Assembly: GCA_041488395.1 (NCBI GenBank)
Contig: JBGPPE010000004.1
Location: 1-38,143 of the forward strand
Direction of reading: 5' to 3'
Length of the DNA: 38,143 nt
From: 39-52-133 sp041488395
Lineage (GTDB): Bacteria > Pseudomonadota > Gammaproteobacteria > Burkholderiales > Gallionellaceae
This document shows positions 17,438 to 26,603 of the stretch, one piece after another (within the stretch, counting starts at the first letter, position 1; each line of letters starts with the position of its first letter). The notes below the pieces were generated by a model that worked only from the letters and a program-made list of their open reading frames with translations, was not told where the DNA came from and did not search any database. Position numbers and translations under genes: made by a program.

Positions 17438-18067
17438 TTAAGCGCGCTTGTCCAGAACCTGGTCAATCAGGCCGTAGTCCAGTGCCTCTTTGGCAGTCAG
17501 GAAGTTGTCGCGCTCACTGTCGCGCGCAATCTCTTCAACACTGCGTCCTGTATGTTCAGACATCAATGCATACAAACGTTCACGCAAACTCAAAATGTAT
17601 TTTGCGTGAATTTCAATGTCCGTTGCCTGCCCCTGAAAACCACCGAGCGGCTGGTGAATCATCACGGTCGAGTTGGGCAAGGCAAAACGCTTGCCTTTGG
17701 CACCCGCCTGCAACAGAAATGCCCCCATTGATGCGGCCATGCCGATACACAGCGTAGACACATTCGGCTTAATGAACTGCATGGTGTCGTAGATCGCCAT
17801 GCCCGCGGAAATCGAACCACCAGGAGAATTGATATACAGGTGAATATCCTTGTCCGGATTTTCGGATTCCAGAAACAGCAACTGCGCAACGACCACATTG
17901 GCAACAGCATCGTTGATGGGGCCCACCAGAAAAATCACGCGCTCCTTGAGCAGGCGCGAGTAAATGTCATACGCACGCTCACCGCGCCCGCTGGTTTCAA
18001 TCACCATGGGGATCATGCCCAGATTCTGCGGCTCAATTACCTGCTTCGAAGAAGCGCTATAAGTCAT
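17438..18067 (-). CDS. clpP: ATP-dependent Clp protease proteolytic subunit ClpP
   Basis: The tetradecameric serine peptidase of ClpXP. The catalytic triad is S113 (GMAASMGAF), H138 (MIHQPLGG) and D187 (ARDSERDN), each two residues later than in the E. coli precursor. A short N-terminal propeptide is expected. The start shares one base with the tig stop (TAATG), so it is coupled to trigger factor. Confidence 0.97.
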   Translation of the reverse strand: MTYSASSKQVIEPQNLGMIPMVIETSGRGERAYDIYSRLLKERVIFLVGPINDAVANVVVAQLLFLESENPDKDIHLYINSPGGSISAGMAIYDTMQFIKPNVSTLCIGMAASMGAFLLQAGAKGKRFALPNSTVMIHQPLGGFQGQATDIEIHAKYILSLRERLYALMSEHTGRSVEEIARDSERDNFLTAKEALDYGLIDQVLDKRA

Positions 18068-19371
18068 TATGCATTCCCCATCAGTTCATTAAATTCGACT
18101 GCTTTGTCAGTCACCTTGGCATTAGCCATCAGCCAGCCCACCACATTGTCTTCCAGCACCAGATTCTCCACTTCGCGCAAGCGTGAAGGGTCAGCCGCAT
18201 ACCAGCGCACAACCTCTTCTGGTTTTTCATAACTTTGCGCATATTCCTCAACCATGGCTTTCACCTGCTCAGGCTTGGCACCCAGATTATGCTGCTTGAC
18301 CAGCTTTTCCAGAATCAGGCCCAACTTGACGCGCTTGGTTGCACGCTCTGCAAACATTTCTGTCGGCAACTTCATCCCCTTGGGTATTTTCACGCCGCGC
18401 TGTTCCATGTCATGCACGGTTTGCTGTAGCAGATTGTGCGACTCAGCTTCAACCAATGCCTTGGGAGTCTCCAGCTGGCCAACCTTCAGCAGAACTTCCA
18501 TTGCGCGATCTTTATTGCGCGCCTTGACACGACGCTCTGCTTCACGGTTCAGGTTGTCCTTAATCTCGGCCTTGAGCTTGGCCAGGTCGCCATCAGCGAC
18601 TCCCATGGATTTGACAAACTCAGCGTCCAGCTCAGGTAAACGTGCCGCTTCAACCGCGTGCAGCGTAATGGTGAAAGTCACCATCTTGCCGGCCACATCC
18701 TTGCCGTGATAATCCTCAGGGAAAGTCATGTCGAAAGATTTTGTTTCGCCGGCTTTCATGCCGACAATGGCCTTTTCAAAGTCAGGCAACATGCGTCCTG
18801 CGCCCAGCACCACGGCAAAGTTTTTGGCCTCGCCGCCTTCAAACACAACCCCATCCAGCTTGCCGCTAAAATCGATGCGTACCTGATCTTCATTGGCTGC
18901 GGCACGGCTAGCCGGCTCAAATACCGCGCGCTGCTTGCGTACTGTATCCAGCGTCTTCTCCACATCGGCATCAGACAAGTTAACTGTCGCACGCTCAATA
19001 GTCTCGGCGGAGACATCACCGATCACTACCTCGGGATATACCTCAAAGGTTGCGCTATATTCAATTTCAGGCGCACTGATATCCGCAGTCTTGATTTCAA
19101 AGCGTGGGTAACCAGCCACCTTCAGGTCATTGGCCTGCGCAGCTTCGGCAAAAGAGCGCTGTAATTTGTCGCCCAGCACTTCCTGGTGGACTTGCGCGCC
19201 GAATTGCTGCTCCAGAATCTTGAATGGCACCTTACCTGGGCGGAAGCCGTGTACCTTGGCTGTGCGCCCCAAATGTTTCAAGCGAGCTTCAATCTCACCG
19301 CGTATCTGTTGCTGTGGAATGGAGGCACTCAGACGACGCTCCAATGCGCCTATGGTTTCTACGCTTGACAT
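18067..19371 (-). CDS. tig: Trigger factor
   Basis: A ribosome-bound chaperone and prolyl isomerase that meets nascent chains. The ribosome-binding tail has the signature GFRPGKVPF (about 41-49). The FKBP-like domain (about 160-245) includes DQVRIDFSGKLDGVVFEGG and MTFPEDYHG. The C-terminal helical chaperone arms fill the rest of the 434 residues. AAGGAAAG precedes the ATG by seven bases. First gene of the tig-clpP-clpX unit, the usual proteobacterial order. Confidence 0.97.
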   Translation of the reverse strand: MSSVETIGALERRLSASIPQQQIRGEIEARLKHLGRTAKVHGFRPGKVPFKILEQQFGAQVHQEVLGDKLQRSFAEAAQANDLKVAGYPRFEIKTADISAPEIEYSATFEVYPEVVIGDVSAETIERATVNLSDADVEKTLDTVRKQRAVFEPASRAAANEDQVRIDFSGKLDGVVFEGGEAKNFAVVLGAGRMLPDFEKAIVGMKAGETKSFDMTFPEDYHGKDVAGKMVTFTITLHAVEAARLPELDAEFVKSMGVADGDLAKLKAEIKDNLNREAERRVKARNKDRAMEVLLKVGQLETPKALVEAESHNLLQQTVHDMEQRGVKIPKGMKLPTEMFAERATKRVKLGLILEKLVKQHNLGAKPEQVKAMVEEYAQSYEKPEEVVRWYAADPSRLREVENLVLEDNVVGWLMANAKVTDKAVEFNELMGNA

Positions 19372-19844
19372 ACTGACTTTCCTTGAAATATGTAAATGAA
19401 TTTCTTACAGAATGCGGCAGAGGAGAATGAGTTTCAAATTTTCGTTATGCGGCCACAGAAAATGAATCCAATCTCTCCGCACATCCAAATCTACTGCAAA
19501 ATTGCCACGGCCCTGCTGCCCTTCACCCCTTGGATACGGCCCAATGAGCACAGAACACACGCTAGCGCAGCCAACCTGTTACGGGACGACCCAATAATAC
19601 ATGAAACATGGGGCAAAAACACCTGTAAAAGCTAAAGACAGCACTAGTATCAGGGCGTTTACACTCACTATACGCACACCTAAATGCATTAATTAACCAT
19701 TAAGATAGGGGTAATAAGCAGGAAAACAAGCCTTACCCCCAGAAACACACCCAAACGACTGAAAAATTAATGGATTTCAAGCAAATTTAATACTGGCCGG
19801 ATAACTTATCGGTAATGAAAGCGAAAAATACCAGCTTTTTCCGC
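19372..19844. other. Noncoding gap between glgA and tig
   Basis: About 470 bases without a supported gene, distinctly A/T-rich near 19640-19800. It must hold the tig promoter, but I find no strong -35/-10 pair. GGGGTAA (19708-19714) and TTACCCC (19733-19739) form a 7-bp inverted repeat with an 18-base spacer and no T tract. The 79-codon plus-strand frame at 19396 has no protein character. Confidence 0.5.
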
Positions 19845-19846
19845 TT
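19819..19846 (-). terminator. Possible glgA terminator hairpin
   Basis: Directly at the glgA stop, AAGCGGAAAAA can pair with TTTTTCGCTT across a seven-base loop with one bulged G. The distal arm supplies the T run, but no further T tract follows, so termination strength is doubtful. Confidence 0.4.
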
Positions 19847-21293
19847 ATTGAATAGCCTGCGTTCTTGCGTATATTTCCAGATAGGCCTTGGCACTCTGTG
19901 CCCAGCCAAAATTCCTGCTCATGCCATGCCGTTGCAATGATTTCCACACCTTCTTGTCATGAAAGGCAGTTACAGCGCGCTGTGCTGCCTGCAGCAATGC
20001 TGGCGGCGTCAGCCCATCGAATACAAAGCCGCTGGCATTACCCTGCGCCAGCGCCGCTGCAGTGCAATCCACCACGGAATCTCTCAGCCCGCCAGTAGCG
20101 TGTACCAGGGGCGGTGTGCCATAGCGCTGGCTGTACATCTGATTAAGACCGCAAGGCTCGAAACGCGACGGCATCAGAAAGATATCAATCCCCGCCTCGA
20201 TCAAGTGCGACAAGCCCTCATCAAAACCCACATAGGCACCAATCTTGCCGGCATGGTGATGCGCCAGATCCAGCGCCATGCGTTGCATGCCAGTATCGCC
20301 ACTGCCCAGCAAGACCAGCTGTGCGGGCATGGCGACCAGTTGCGGCGCAATTTCCAGCACCATATCCAGCCCTTTCTGCTGGGTAAACCGGCTCACCATG
20401 CCAAACAGCGGAATATTCGGGTCAATCTGCAAGCCCATTCGTTTTTGCAGTTCACGCTTGCACACCGCCTTGCCGCTTAAATCTGCTGCGGTGTAGGTTT
20501 GGGGGATATTGGCATCCGTAGCCGGATTCCACTCGGTGTTGTCGATGCCATTCAGAATCCCGGTTAACACGGCACGCCGGCTGGCCAGCAAACCCTGCAA
20601 ACCGAAGCCCAGCTCATCTTGCTGGATTTCTTGCGCATAGGAAGGACTAACCGTAGTGATTCTCCGGGCGTAAAACAAACCCGCCTTGAGGAACGACAGG
20701 TTGCCGTAAAATTCCGCACCATCAGGCTTGAAACAATCCCATGGCAAGCCCAGATCGGGCACTGATGCGGCAGGAAAAACACCCTGAAAAGCGAGGTTAT
20801 GCACCGTCATTACACAAGGTGCAGCTCCCTCTGAAAAATGCAGATAGGCAGGCGTCAGTGCCGCTTGCCAGTCATTGCAATGCACCACATCCGGCTTCCA
20901 TGGCAATGGCGAGGCAGCGCTGCCCAGCACTGCCGCCACTTTGGACAGCAAACCGAAGCGCAGCACATTGTCAGGCCAGTCTTCGCCATGTTCATCCTGG
21001 TAAATGCCGCCACCACGCTGATACATCTCTGGGCTATCGATTACCCAGAACTTCACGCCGTCCGGCAGCGTGCCCTGCAACAAGCTCACCTCGGGGAAAC
21101 CCGGCAGGCCTGCCACCTGCGCAACTGTTTCAAGCGGGGGCGCCACCTTCAGCACCTGGGCATAAGCTGGCAGCAGCACACGCACATCCACGCCCATGGC
21201 ATGCAGCTCGGCAGGCAAGGCCGCACTCACATCCGCCAGCCCACCCGTCTTGATCAGCGGAGCCATTTCCGAAGTCACAAACAACACGCGCAT
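19845..21293 (-). CDS. glgA: Glycogen synthase (ADP-glucose dependent)
   Basis: A GT5 glycosyltransferase that elongates alpha-1,4-glucan from ADP-glucose. MRVLFVTSEMAPLIKTGGLADV carries the ADP-glucose-binding KTGGL (15-19). The N-terminal GT5 domain (about 1-240) and C-terminal GT-B domain (GMVSRFTQQKGLDM, LPSRFEPCGLNQMY, ATGGLRDSV) are complete at 482 residues. It is 63 bases downstream of glgP and probably cotranscribed. glgC and glgB are not in the window. Confidence 0.95.
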   Translation of the reverse strand: MRVLFVTSEMAPLIKTGGLADVSAALPAELHAMGVDVRVLLPAYAQVLKVAPPLETVAQVAGLPGFPEVSLLQGTLPDGVKFWVIDSPEMYQRGGGIYQDEHGEDWPDNVLRFGLLSKVAAVLGSAASPLPWKPDVVHCNDWQAALTPAYLHFSEGAAPCVMTVHNLAFQGVFPAASVPDLGLPWDCFKPDGAEFYGNLSFLKAGLFYARRITTVSPSYAQEIQQDELGFGLQGLLASRRAVLTGILNGIDNTEWNPATDANIPQTYTAADLSGKAVCKRELQKRMGLQIDPNIPLFGMVSRFTQQKGLDMVLEIAPQLVAMPAQLVLLGSGDTGMQRMALDLAHHHAGKIGAYVGFDEGLSHLIEAGIDIFLMPSRFEPCGLNQMYSQRYGTPPLVHATGGLRDSVVDCTAAALAQGNASGFVFDGLTPPALLQAAQRAVTAFHDKKVWKSLQRHGMSRNFGWAQSAKAYLEIYARTQAIQ

Positions 21294-21356
21294 AATTCTT
21301 TTCCTTGCTGCAATCTCAATGCTTCAATCTCAATAATTCGCGCCAGCCAGGTCGCC

Positions 21357-23828
21357 CTAATGGCGAGCGGGCGCAAGCCGCGGCAAATGCCAGATGTCAC
21401 GATTGTATTCGAGTATGGTGCGGTCGCTGGAAAACCTGCCGCTGGCCGCCGTATTGAGAATGCTCATGCGCGTCCACTGCTCGCTGTCGCGATATGCCCG
21501 TGCCACTTCACGTTGCGCATGCACGTAGCTGCGAAAATCCGCTGCGGTACGCCACGGGTCATCAGGGCTTTTGATCGATTCGATGATGTCATTAAAAATC
21601 CCCGGCTCGAAGCGGTTGAAGTAATTGCTTTCCAGCATCTGTAGCACCCGGCGCAGTTCTTCATCCTGGGCAATGATCGCCGCAGGATAATAGTGCCCCT
21701 TGCCCGCCTCCACCTCTTCAGCGCTCAGGCCAAACAGAAAGAAATTCTCTTTGCCGACCTCTTCGCGTATCTCGATATTGGCGCCATCCAGTGTACCGAT
21801 GGTCAGCGCCCCATTCATCATAAACTTCATGTTGCCCGTACCGGATGCCTCCTTGCCGGCGGTGGAAATCTGCTCCGACAAATCGGCCCCGGCGCAAATC
21901 ACCTCCATTGCCGAGACTCGATAATCCGGAAAGAACACCAGTTGCAACAGACCTGCGGCATCCTCATCCTGGTTAATGCACTCCGCTACTGCCCCCACCA
22001 GTTTTATGATGCGCTTCGCCATCTGATATCCCGGCGCCGCCTTACCGCCGATCAGCACGCAACGCGGCGTCCACTCGGCCGTATCGCCGCGCTTGATGCG
22101 ATCATAAAGGTGAATGACGTGGAGCACATTGAGCAGCTGGCGTTTGTATTCGTGGATACGTTTTACTTGCACATCAAACAGTGCCTTGGTATCGAAGCTG
22201 ACGCCGCAATCGCGCTGCACCATCTCGGCCAGACGTACCTTTTGTTGCTGCCTGACCGCTTGCCACTCACTGCGAAATTTCGCATCAGCGGCATGCGCAG
22301 CCAGTCCGCGCAACCTGGCCAGGTCAGTCAGCCAGCCAGCCCCTATCGTGTGCGTAATCAAAGCGCTCAATGCCGGATTGCTCGATGCCAGCCAGCGCCG
22401 CGGCGTCACACCGTTGGTCTTGCTGTTGAATTTGTGCGGCCACAGCTCGTAAAAATCGTGCAGCAGATAGCGCTGCAACAAATGCGAATGCAAGGCGGCT
22501 ACCCCGTTCACCGAGAAACTGGCCACCACTGCCAGGTGAGCCATACGCACCTGGGCATGCTCGCCTTCTTCGATAATCGCCATGCGCCGCTGCCTCTCGC
22601 TATCGCCCGGCCAGCGCAGCGCCACTTCGGCGAGAAAGCGCGAATTGATTTCATGGATAATTTCCATCAGTCTGGGCAAGAGACGCCCGAACATCCTGGC
22701 CGACCAGCGCTCCAGCGCTTCCGGCAACAGGGTGTGGTTGGTATAGGCTACCGTGCGGCTGGTTATGCTCCAGGCCTCATTCCAGCCCAGCCCATGCTCA
22801 TCCATCAGCAGGCGCATCAGCTCCGGCACCGCACAGGTCGGGTGCGTATCGTTCAGGTGAAAGCAATTCTTCTCGGCAAACTGGCTGAAATCCTTGCCAT
22901 GAATGCGCACCCATGCACGCAGCACATCCTGCAAGCTGGCCGAGGCCAGAAAATACTGCTGGCGCAGGCGCAACTCCTTGCCATTCTCGCTGGCGTCGTT
23001 GGGGTACAGCACCATGGTAATGTGCTCGGCATTATTTTTCGCGGCCACTGCCTCGGCATAACTGCCGGCATTAAACTCGCCCAGGTCAAACTCTTCCGTC
23101 GCTGCTGCTTTCCATAAACGCAAGGTGTTGACCGTGCCGTTGCGATAGCCCGGCACCGGCACGTCAAAGGGCACGGCCATCACGTCCTGGGTATATTTCC
23201 AGTGGACATGCATCTTCCCGTCCATCCCCCAGTGATGCTCGGTTTGTCCGCCAAATTTTATGCGCACGGAGAGTTCCGGCCGCTCGATTTCCCACGGATT
23301 ACCATCACGCAACCAGTGATCCGGCTCCTCCAGCTGGTAGCCGTTTTCCACCTTCTGGCGAAACATGCCGTACTCATAGCGCAGGCCATAGCCCATCACC
23401 GGCAGTTGCAGCGTGGCACAGCTGTCCAGAAAGCAGGCCGCCAGCCTGCCCAGGCCGCCGTTGCCCAGACCTGCGTCATGCTCCTGCGCGGCAAGCTCCT
23501 CCAGTTGCAGGCCCAGCTTGTTCAGCGCAGCTGCCGTGGCTGGGTCGATCTCCAGATTCAGCATGGCATTGGATAGCGCCCGCCCCATCAGGAATTCCAG
23601 CGAGAGGTAATAGGTGCGCTTGCAGCCTTGCTGTTCATAAGCCGCCTGGGTCAGCTTGCAGCGCTCCACCAGGCGATCACGCAGCGCAAGCGCCAGCGAG
23701 GAATACACGTAATATTCCGCCTGGCTGGAATCATCCCGCGCCAGGGTATGGCCGAAATAACGGCGCAAATCCTCCACGATACTGGCGGCATCCATACCCA
23801 GTGGTGGCAGGTGCGCAATATCCAGCAA
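21357..23828 (-). CDS. glgP: Glycogen/starch phosphorylase
   Basis: A PLP-dependent GT35 enzyme that releases glucose-1-phosphate from glycogen. Conserved stretches include YYLSLEFLMGRALSNAM, GNGGLGRLAACFLDS, DTHPTCAVPELMRLLMD, KTNGVTPRRWL and the PLP-lysine motif KEASGTGNMKF. It is full-length (823 residues or more). The 5' end is ambiguous: the first conventional start is TTG 23828 with no clear ribosome site, ATG 23795 is next, yet the only good Shine-Dalgarno (GGGAG, 23869-23873) is seven bases from an in-frame ATT at 23861. The first gene of a glgP-glgA pair. Confidence 0.94.
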   Translation of the reverse strand: MLDIAHLPPLGMDAASIVEDLRRYFGHTLARDDSSQAEYYVYSSLALALRDRLVERCKLTQAAYEQQGCKRTYYLSLEFLMGRALSNAMLNLEIDPATAAALNKLGLQLEELAAQEHDAGLGNGGLGRLAACFLDSCATLQLPVMGYGLRYEYGMFRQKVENGYQLEEPDHWLRDGNPWEIERPELSVRIKFGGQTEHHWGMDGKMHVHWKYTQDVMAVPFDVPVPGYRNGTVNTLRLWKAAATEEFDLGEFNAGSYAEAVAAKNNAEHITMVLYPNDASENGKELRLRQQYFLASASLQDVLRAWVRIHGKDFSQFAEKNCFHLNDTHPTCAVPELMRLLMDEHGLGWNEAWSITSRTVAYTNHTLLPEALERWSARMFGRLLPRLMEIIHEINSRFLAEVALRWPGDSERQRRMAIIEEGEHAQVRMAHLAVVASFSVNGVAALHSHLLQRYLLHDFYELWPHKFNSKTNGVTPRRWLASSNPALSALITHTIGAGWLTDLARLRGLAAHAADAKFRSEWQAVRQQQKVRLAEMVQRDCGVSFDTKALFDVQVKRIHEYKRQLLNVLHVIHLYDRIKRGDTAEWTPRCVLIGGKAAPGYQMAKRIIKLVGAVAECINQDEDAAGLLQLVFFPDYRVSAMEVICAGADLSEQISTAGKEASGTGNMKFMMNGALTIGTLDGANIEIREEVGKENFFLFGLSAEEVEAGKGHYYPAAIIAQDEELRRVLQMLESNYFNRFEPGIFNDIIESIKSPDDPWRTAADFRSYVHAQREVARAYRDSEQWTRMSILNTAASGRFSSDRTILEYNRDIWHLPRLAPARH

Positions 23829-23962
23829 AGGTTTTCCGGCAGATAAGGAACGGGTACTAATGACAAATCTCCCGCAAGGTTGAGTCAGTGCAACTATACA
23901 TCAACGCCCATTCAGGATCCTGATGCCCAGGCATAACCCTGCAAACCATGCTGCAGCAGCGC

Positions 23963-25591
23963 TCAGACGTCTTCCGGGATCATCTTGATCGCACCACAAG
24001 GGCATTCCGCCACGCACAGACCACAGCCCTTGCAGTAGTCGAAATTGAACTCAAAGCGCTTGCCCGGTCCCAGCTTGATCACCGCATTGTCCGGGCATAC
24101 CCCGTAGCAGTTGTCACACTCGAAACAGTTGCCGCAGGACATGCAGCGGCGCGCCTCGAACAGTGCATTGGTTTCATCCAGCCCGGACTGCACCTCATCA
24201 AAGGTGGACTGGCGGCGCACCGCCTCCAGCTTCGGACGCACCGTCTTGGGCGCCTCGGTGAAATACCAGGGATGCAGCTTGTCGAAATCCGCCAGCTCGT
24301 GTTTGGCGGGCGCCACATAAGTTGTGCCGCGCAGCCAGGCGTCGATGTTGCGCGCCGCCTTCTTGCCGTGGCCGATGCCCACCGTCACCGTGCGCTCGGA
24401 AGGCACCATATCGCCGCCGGCAAAAATACCGGGGTGGCCGGTCATCATGTTGCTTGCTACCTGCACCACGCCATCCTTGACTTCCAGACCCGGCACACCA
24501 TCGAGCAGCGACAGGTCCACGTCCTGCCCCAGCGCCAGGATCAGCGTATCCGACTCCAGCGTTTCCAGCTCGCCGGTCGGCTGCGGGAAGCCCTTGTCAT
24601 CCAGCTGCATCTTCTCCACGGTAAGAGTGCCGGCATCCGCCACATTGCGGATGGTCGACAGCCACTTGATCAGGATGCCTTCCTGCAGCGCCTCTTCCAC
24701 CTCGAAGTCATGTGCCGGCATTTTCTCGCGCGTGCGCCGATACACGATGATCGCCTCGGTGGCGCCCAGCCGCTTGGCCGTGCGCGCCACGTCGATCGCG
24801 GTATTGCCGCCGCCATACACCACCACGCGGCGCCCCAGCATGGGCTTGTCCTCGCCTTCCATCGAGCGCAGCACGGACACCGCGTCCAGCACCTTGGCTG
24901 CACTGCCGGCGGGAATGTAGGCACGCTTGCCGATGTGCGCACCCACGGCGAGGAAGGCCGCATCAAAGCCGCCCTGCTGCATGGACTGGGCGATATTGTC
25001 GACACGCGTGTTGAGCCTGAGCGTGACGCCCAGGTCGAGGATGCGCTTGATTTCGGCCTCCAGCACATCGCGTGGCAGGCGGTATTTGGGAATGCCGAAG
25101 CGCATCATGCCGCCCGCCAGCGGCCCCGCATCATGGATGGAGACCTGGTGGCCGAGGCGCGTCAGGTGATAGGCGGCGGAAAGTCCGGATGGACCTGCGC
25201 CCACGATCAGCACCTTCTTGCCGGAAGCAACCTTGGGCTGCTCGAATTTCCAGCCGCGCCGGATCGCCTCATCGCCGAGGAAATGCTCCACCGAATTGAT
25301 GCCCACCGCGGCATCCAGCTGGGCGCGATTGCACGAAGTTTCGCAGGGGTGGTAGCACACCCGGCCCATCACGGCGGGGAAGGGATTGTCCTGCACCAGC
25401 ACGCGCCAGGCCGCCTCATAGTCGCCGCCTTCGGCGTGATACAGCCAGCCCTGGATGTTCTCGCCGGAGGGGCAGGCATTGTTGCACGGCGGCAGCCGGT
25501 CCACATACAGCGGGCGCGAAGTGCGCCAGGACCCGGTGTGGTTGGCCAGCGAAGAACCAACGTCGAGCGTGATTGCAAACGGCTTGTCCAT
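23963..25591 (-). CDS. GltD-like FAD/NAD(P)H oxidoreductase fused to a 2[4Fe-4S] ferredoxin domain
   Basis: Last gene of the 2-oxoacid oxidoreductase operon. An N-terminal Fe-S domain has C36, C40, C79, C83 and C87 (PPCNNACP, CYHPCETSC). The FAD fold begins with VLIVGAGPSGLSAAYHL (GAGPSG 131-136) and the NAD(P)H fold with VVVYGGGNTAIDVA (GGGNTA 260-265). The last 60 residues (483-542) are a ferredoxin domain with CMSCGNCFECDNC and CKGCGLCVAECPCGAI. The tail fills the role of the otherwise missing PorD delta subunit, so the protein may connect ferredoxin electrons of the enzyme to NAD(P). That link is inferred from domain make-up and position. The ATG overlaps the porB stop (TGATG) and has GGAG seven bases upstream; the adjacent GTG at 25594 is an unlikely alternative. 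Confidence 0.88.
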   Translation of the reverse strand: MDKPFAITLDVGSSLANHTGSWRTSRPLYVDRLPPCNNACPSGENIQGWLYHAEGGDYEAAWRVLVQDNPFPAVMGRVCYHPCETSCNRAQLDAAVGINSVEHFLGDEAIRRGWKFEQPKVASGKKVLIVGAGPSGLSAAYHLTRLGHQVSIHDAGPLAGGMMRFGIPKYRLPRDVLEAEIKRILDLGVTLRLNTRVDNIAQSMQQGGFDAAFLAVGAHIGKRAYIPAGSAAKVLDAVSVLRSMEGEDKPMLGRRVVVYGGGNTAIDVARTAKRLGATEAIIVYRRTREKMPAHDFEVEEALQEGILIKWLSTIRNVADAGTLTVEKMQLDDKGFPQPTGELETLESDTLILALGQDVDLSLLDGVPGLEVKDGVVQVASNMMTGHPGIFAGGDMVPSERTVTVGIGHGKKAARNIDAWLRGTTYVAPAKHELADFDKLHPWYFTEAPKTVRPKLEAVRRQSTFDEVQSGLDETNALFEARRCMSCGNCFECDNCYGVCPDNAVIKLGPGKRFEFNFDYCKGCGLCVAECPCGAIKMIPEDV

Positions 25592-26592
25592 CACTTTGCT
25601 CCTTCTTCCAGCAGGCCAAACTTGCGGATGTTACGATCCGCCATGGCCTGGATGCGCGCAATGGTTTCCACGGCCGGCGTCTTGCCGAACAGGTGGGCAA
25701 AGCGGCGCTGCGGCTTGAGATATTCTTCCACCGGCACCTGTTTGCGGATTTTGGAAACGCCGGTCACCTCGCCATGCTCGGCCTCGTACACCGCAAACAA
25801 ACCGGTTTCCTTGACCAGGCGCGCCAGCTTGATCGTGTCGTATGAGGCTGCGCCCCAGCCCAGCGGGCACGGCACGTAGATGTGGATGTAGCGCGCGCCA
25901 TGCATGCCCATTGCGCGGGTCACCTTGTATTCGAGGTCATGCAGGTCGGCCACGGTGGCAGTGGCCACATAGGGGATGTTGTGCGCCATGGCGATCTGCG
26001 GCAGGTTCTTGCCCTGGCCGAACACGTTGCCCGGCTCTGGTCCCACCGGCATGGTGGTGGCGGTGCGCGCTGCCGGCGGTGTGGCACTGGAACGCTGCAC
26101 GCCGGTGTTCATATAGGCCTCGTTGTCGTAGCAGATGTAGAGCACATCATCGTTGCGCTCAAACATGCCGGAGAGACAGCCAAAGCCGATGTCGGTGGTG
26201 CCGCCATCGCCACCCTGTGCCACCACGCGCACCTCCTTGCGCCCCTTCACCTTCAGCGCCGCAGCGATGCCAGTGGCCACCGCCGCCGTGTTGCCAAACA
26301 AGGAGTGTATCCAGGGAATCTGCCATGAGGTTTCCGGATACGGCGTGGAAAAAACTTCCAGACAGCCGGTGGCATTCGCGGCCACCATCTGGTTGTTGCT
26401 GGCGCGCATCGCGGCATCGATGGCATAGCGCGCGCCCAGCGCCTCGCCGCAGCCCTGGCAGGCGCGGTGGCCGGAGTTGAGACTGTTGGTGCGCTGCATG
26501 TTGGCCTGCACCGTGCGCTGTTCCGGCGCCAGCAGGCGATTGCCGACGGTAAAGGTGCCGGTCTGGTAGAACTTGACGGGTTGGAATGACAT
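25591..26592 (-). CDS. porB: 2-Oxoacid (pyruvate):ferredoxin oxidoreductase beta subunit
   Basis: The TPP-binding subunit. Cluster cysteines are C45 and C48 (RACQGCGE), C77 (ATGC) and C242 (PCPLGW), as in PorB. The TPP/Mg motif is GGDGGTTDIGFG (127-138) with YDNEAYMNTG (155-164). At 333 residues it matches stand-alone beta subunits. Strong GAGGGGGG before the ATG; 11 bases after porA. Pyruvate is the likely substrate from overall similarity; 2-oxoglutarate or branched-chain 2-oxoacids are not excluded. Confidence 0.92.
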   Translation of the reverse strand: MSFQPVKFYQTGTFTVGNRLLAPEQRTVQANMQRTNSLNSGHRACQGCGEALGARYAIDAAMRASNNQMVAANATGCLEVFSTPYPETSWQIPWIHSLFGNTAAVATGIAAALKVKGRKEVRVVAQGGDGGTTDIGFGCLSGMFERNDDVLYICYDNEAYMNTGVQRSSATPPAARTATTMPVGPEPGNVFGQGKNLPQIAMAHNIPYVATATVADLHDLEYKVTRAMGMHGARYIHIYVPCPLGWGAASYDTIKLARLVKETGLFAVYEAEHGEVTGVSKIRKQVPVEEYLKPQRRFAHLFGKTPAVETIARIQAMADRNIRKFGLLEEGAK

Positions 26593-26603
26593 GGCTGCCC
26601 CCC

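Noticed and set aside
19708..19739. Possible small RNA or terminator at the GGGGTAA/TTACCCC repeat
   Set aside because: Only seven base pairs with a long loop, no T tract and no promoter recognised.
21693..23117. 474-codon plus-strand open frame inside glgP
   Set aside because: Antisense to a fully conserved glycogen phosphorylase; long antisense frames are expected in GC-rich genes.
23948..25879. 643-codon plus-strand open frame across the GltD-ferredoxin gene and porB
   Set aside because: The opposite strand has intact, motif-rich proteins over the whole length; the plus-strand translation is His/Arg/Ala-rich without any recognisable domain.
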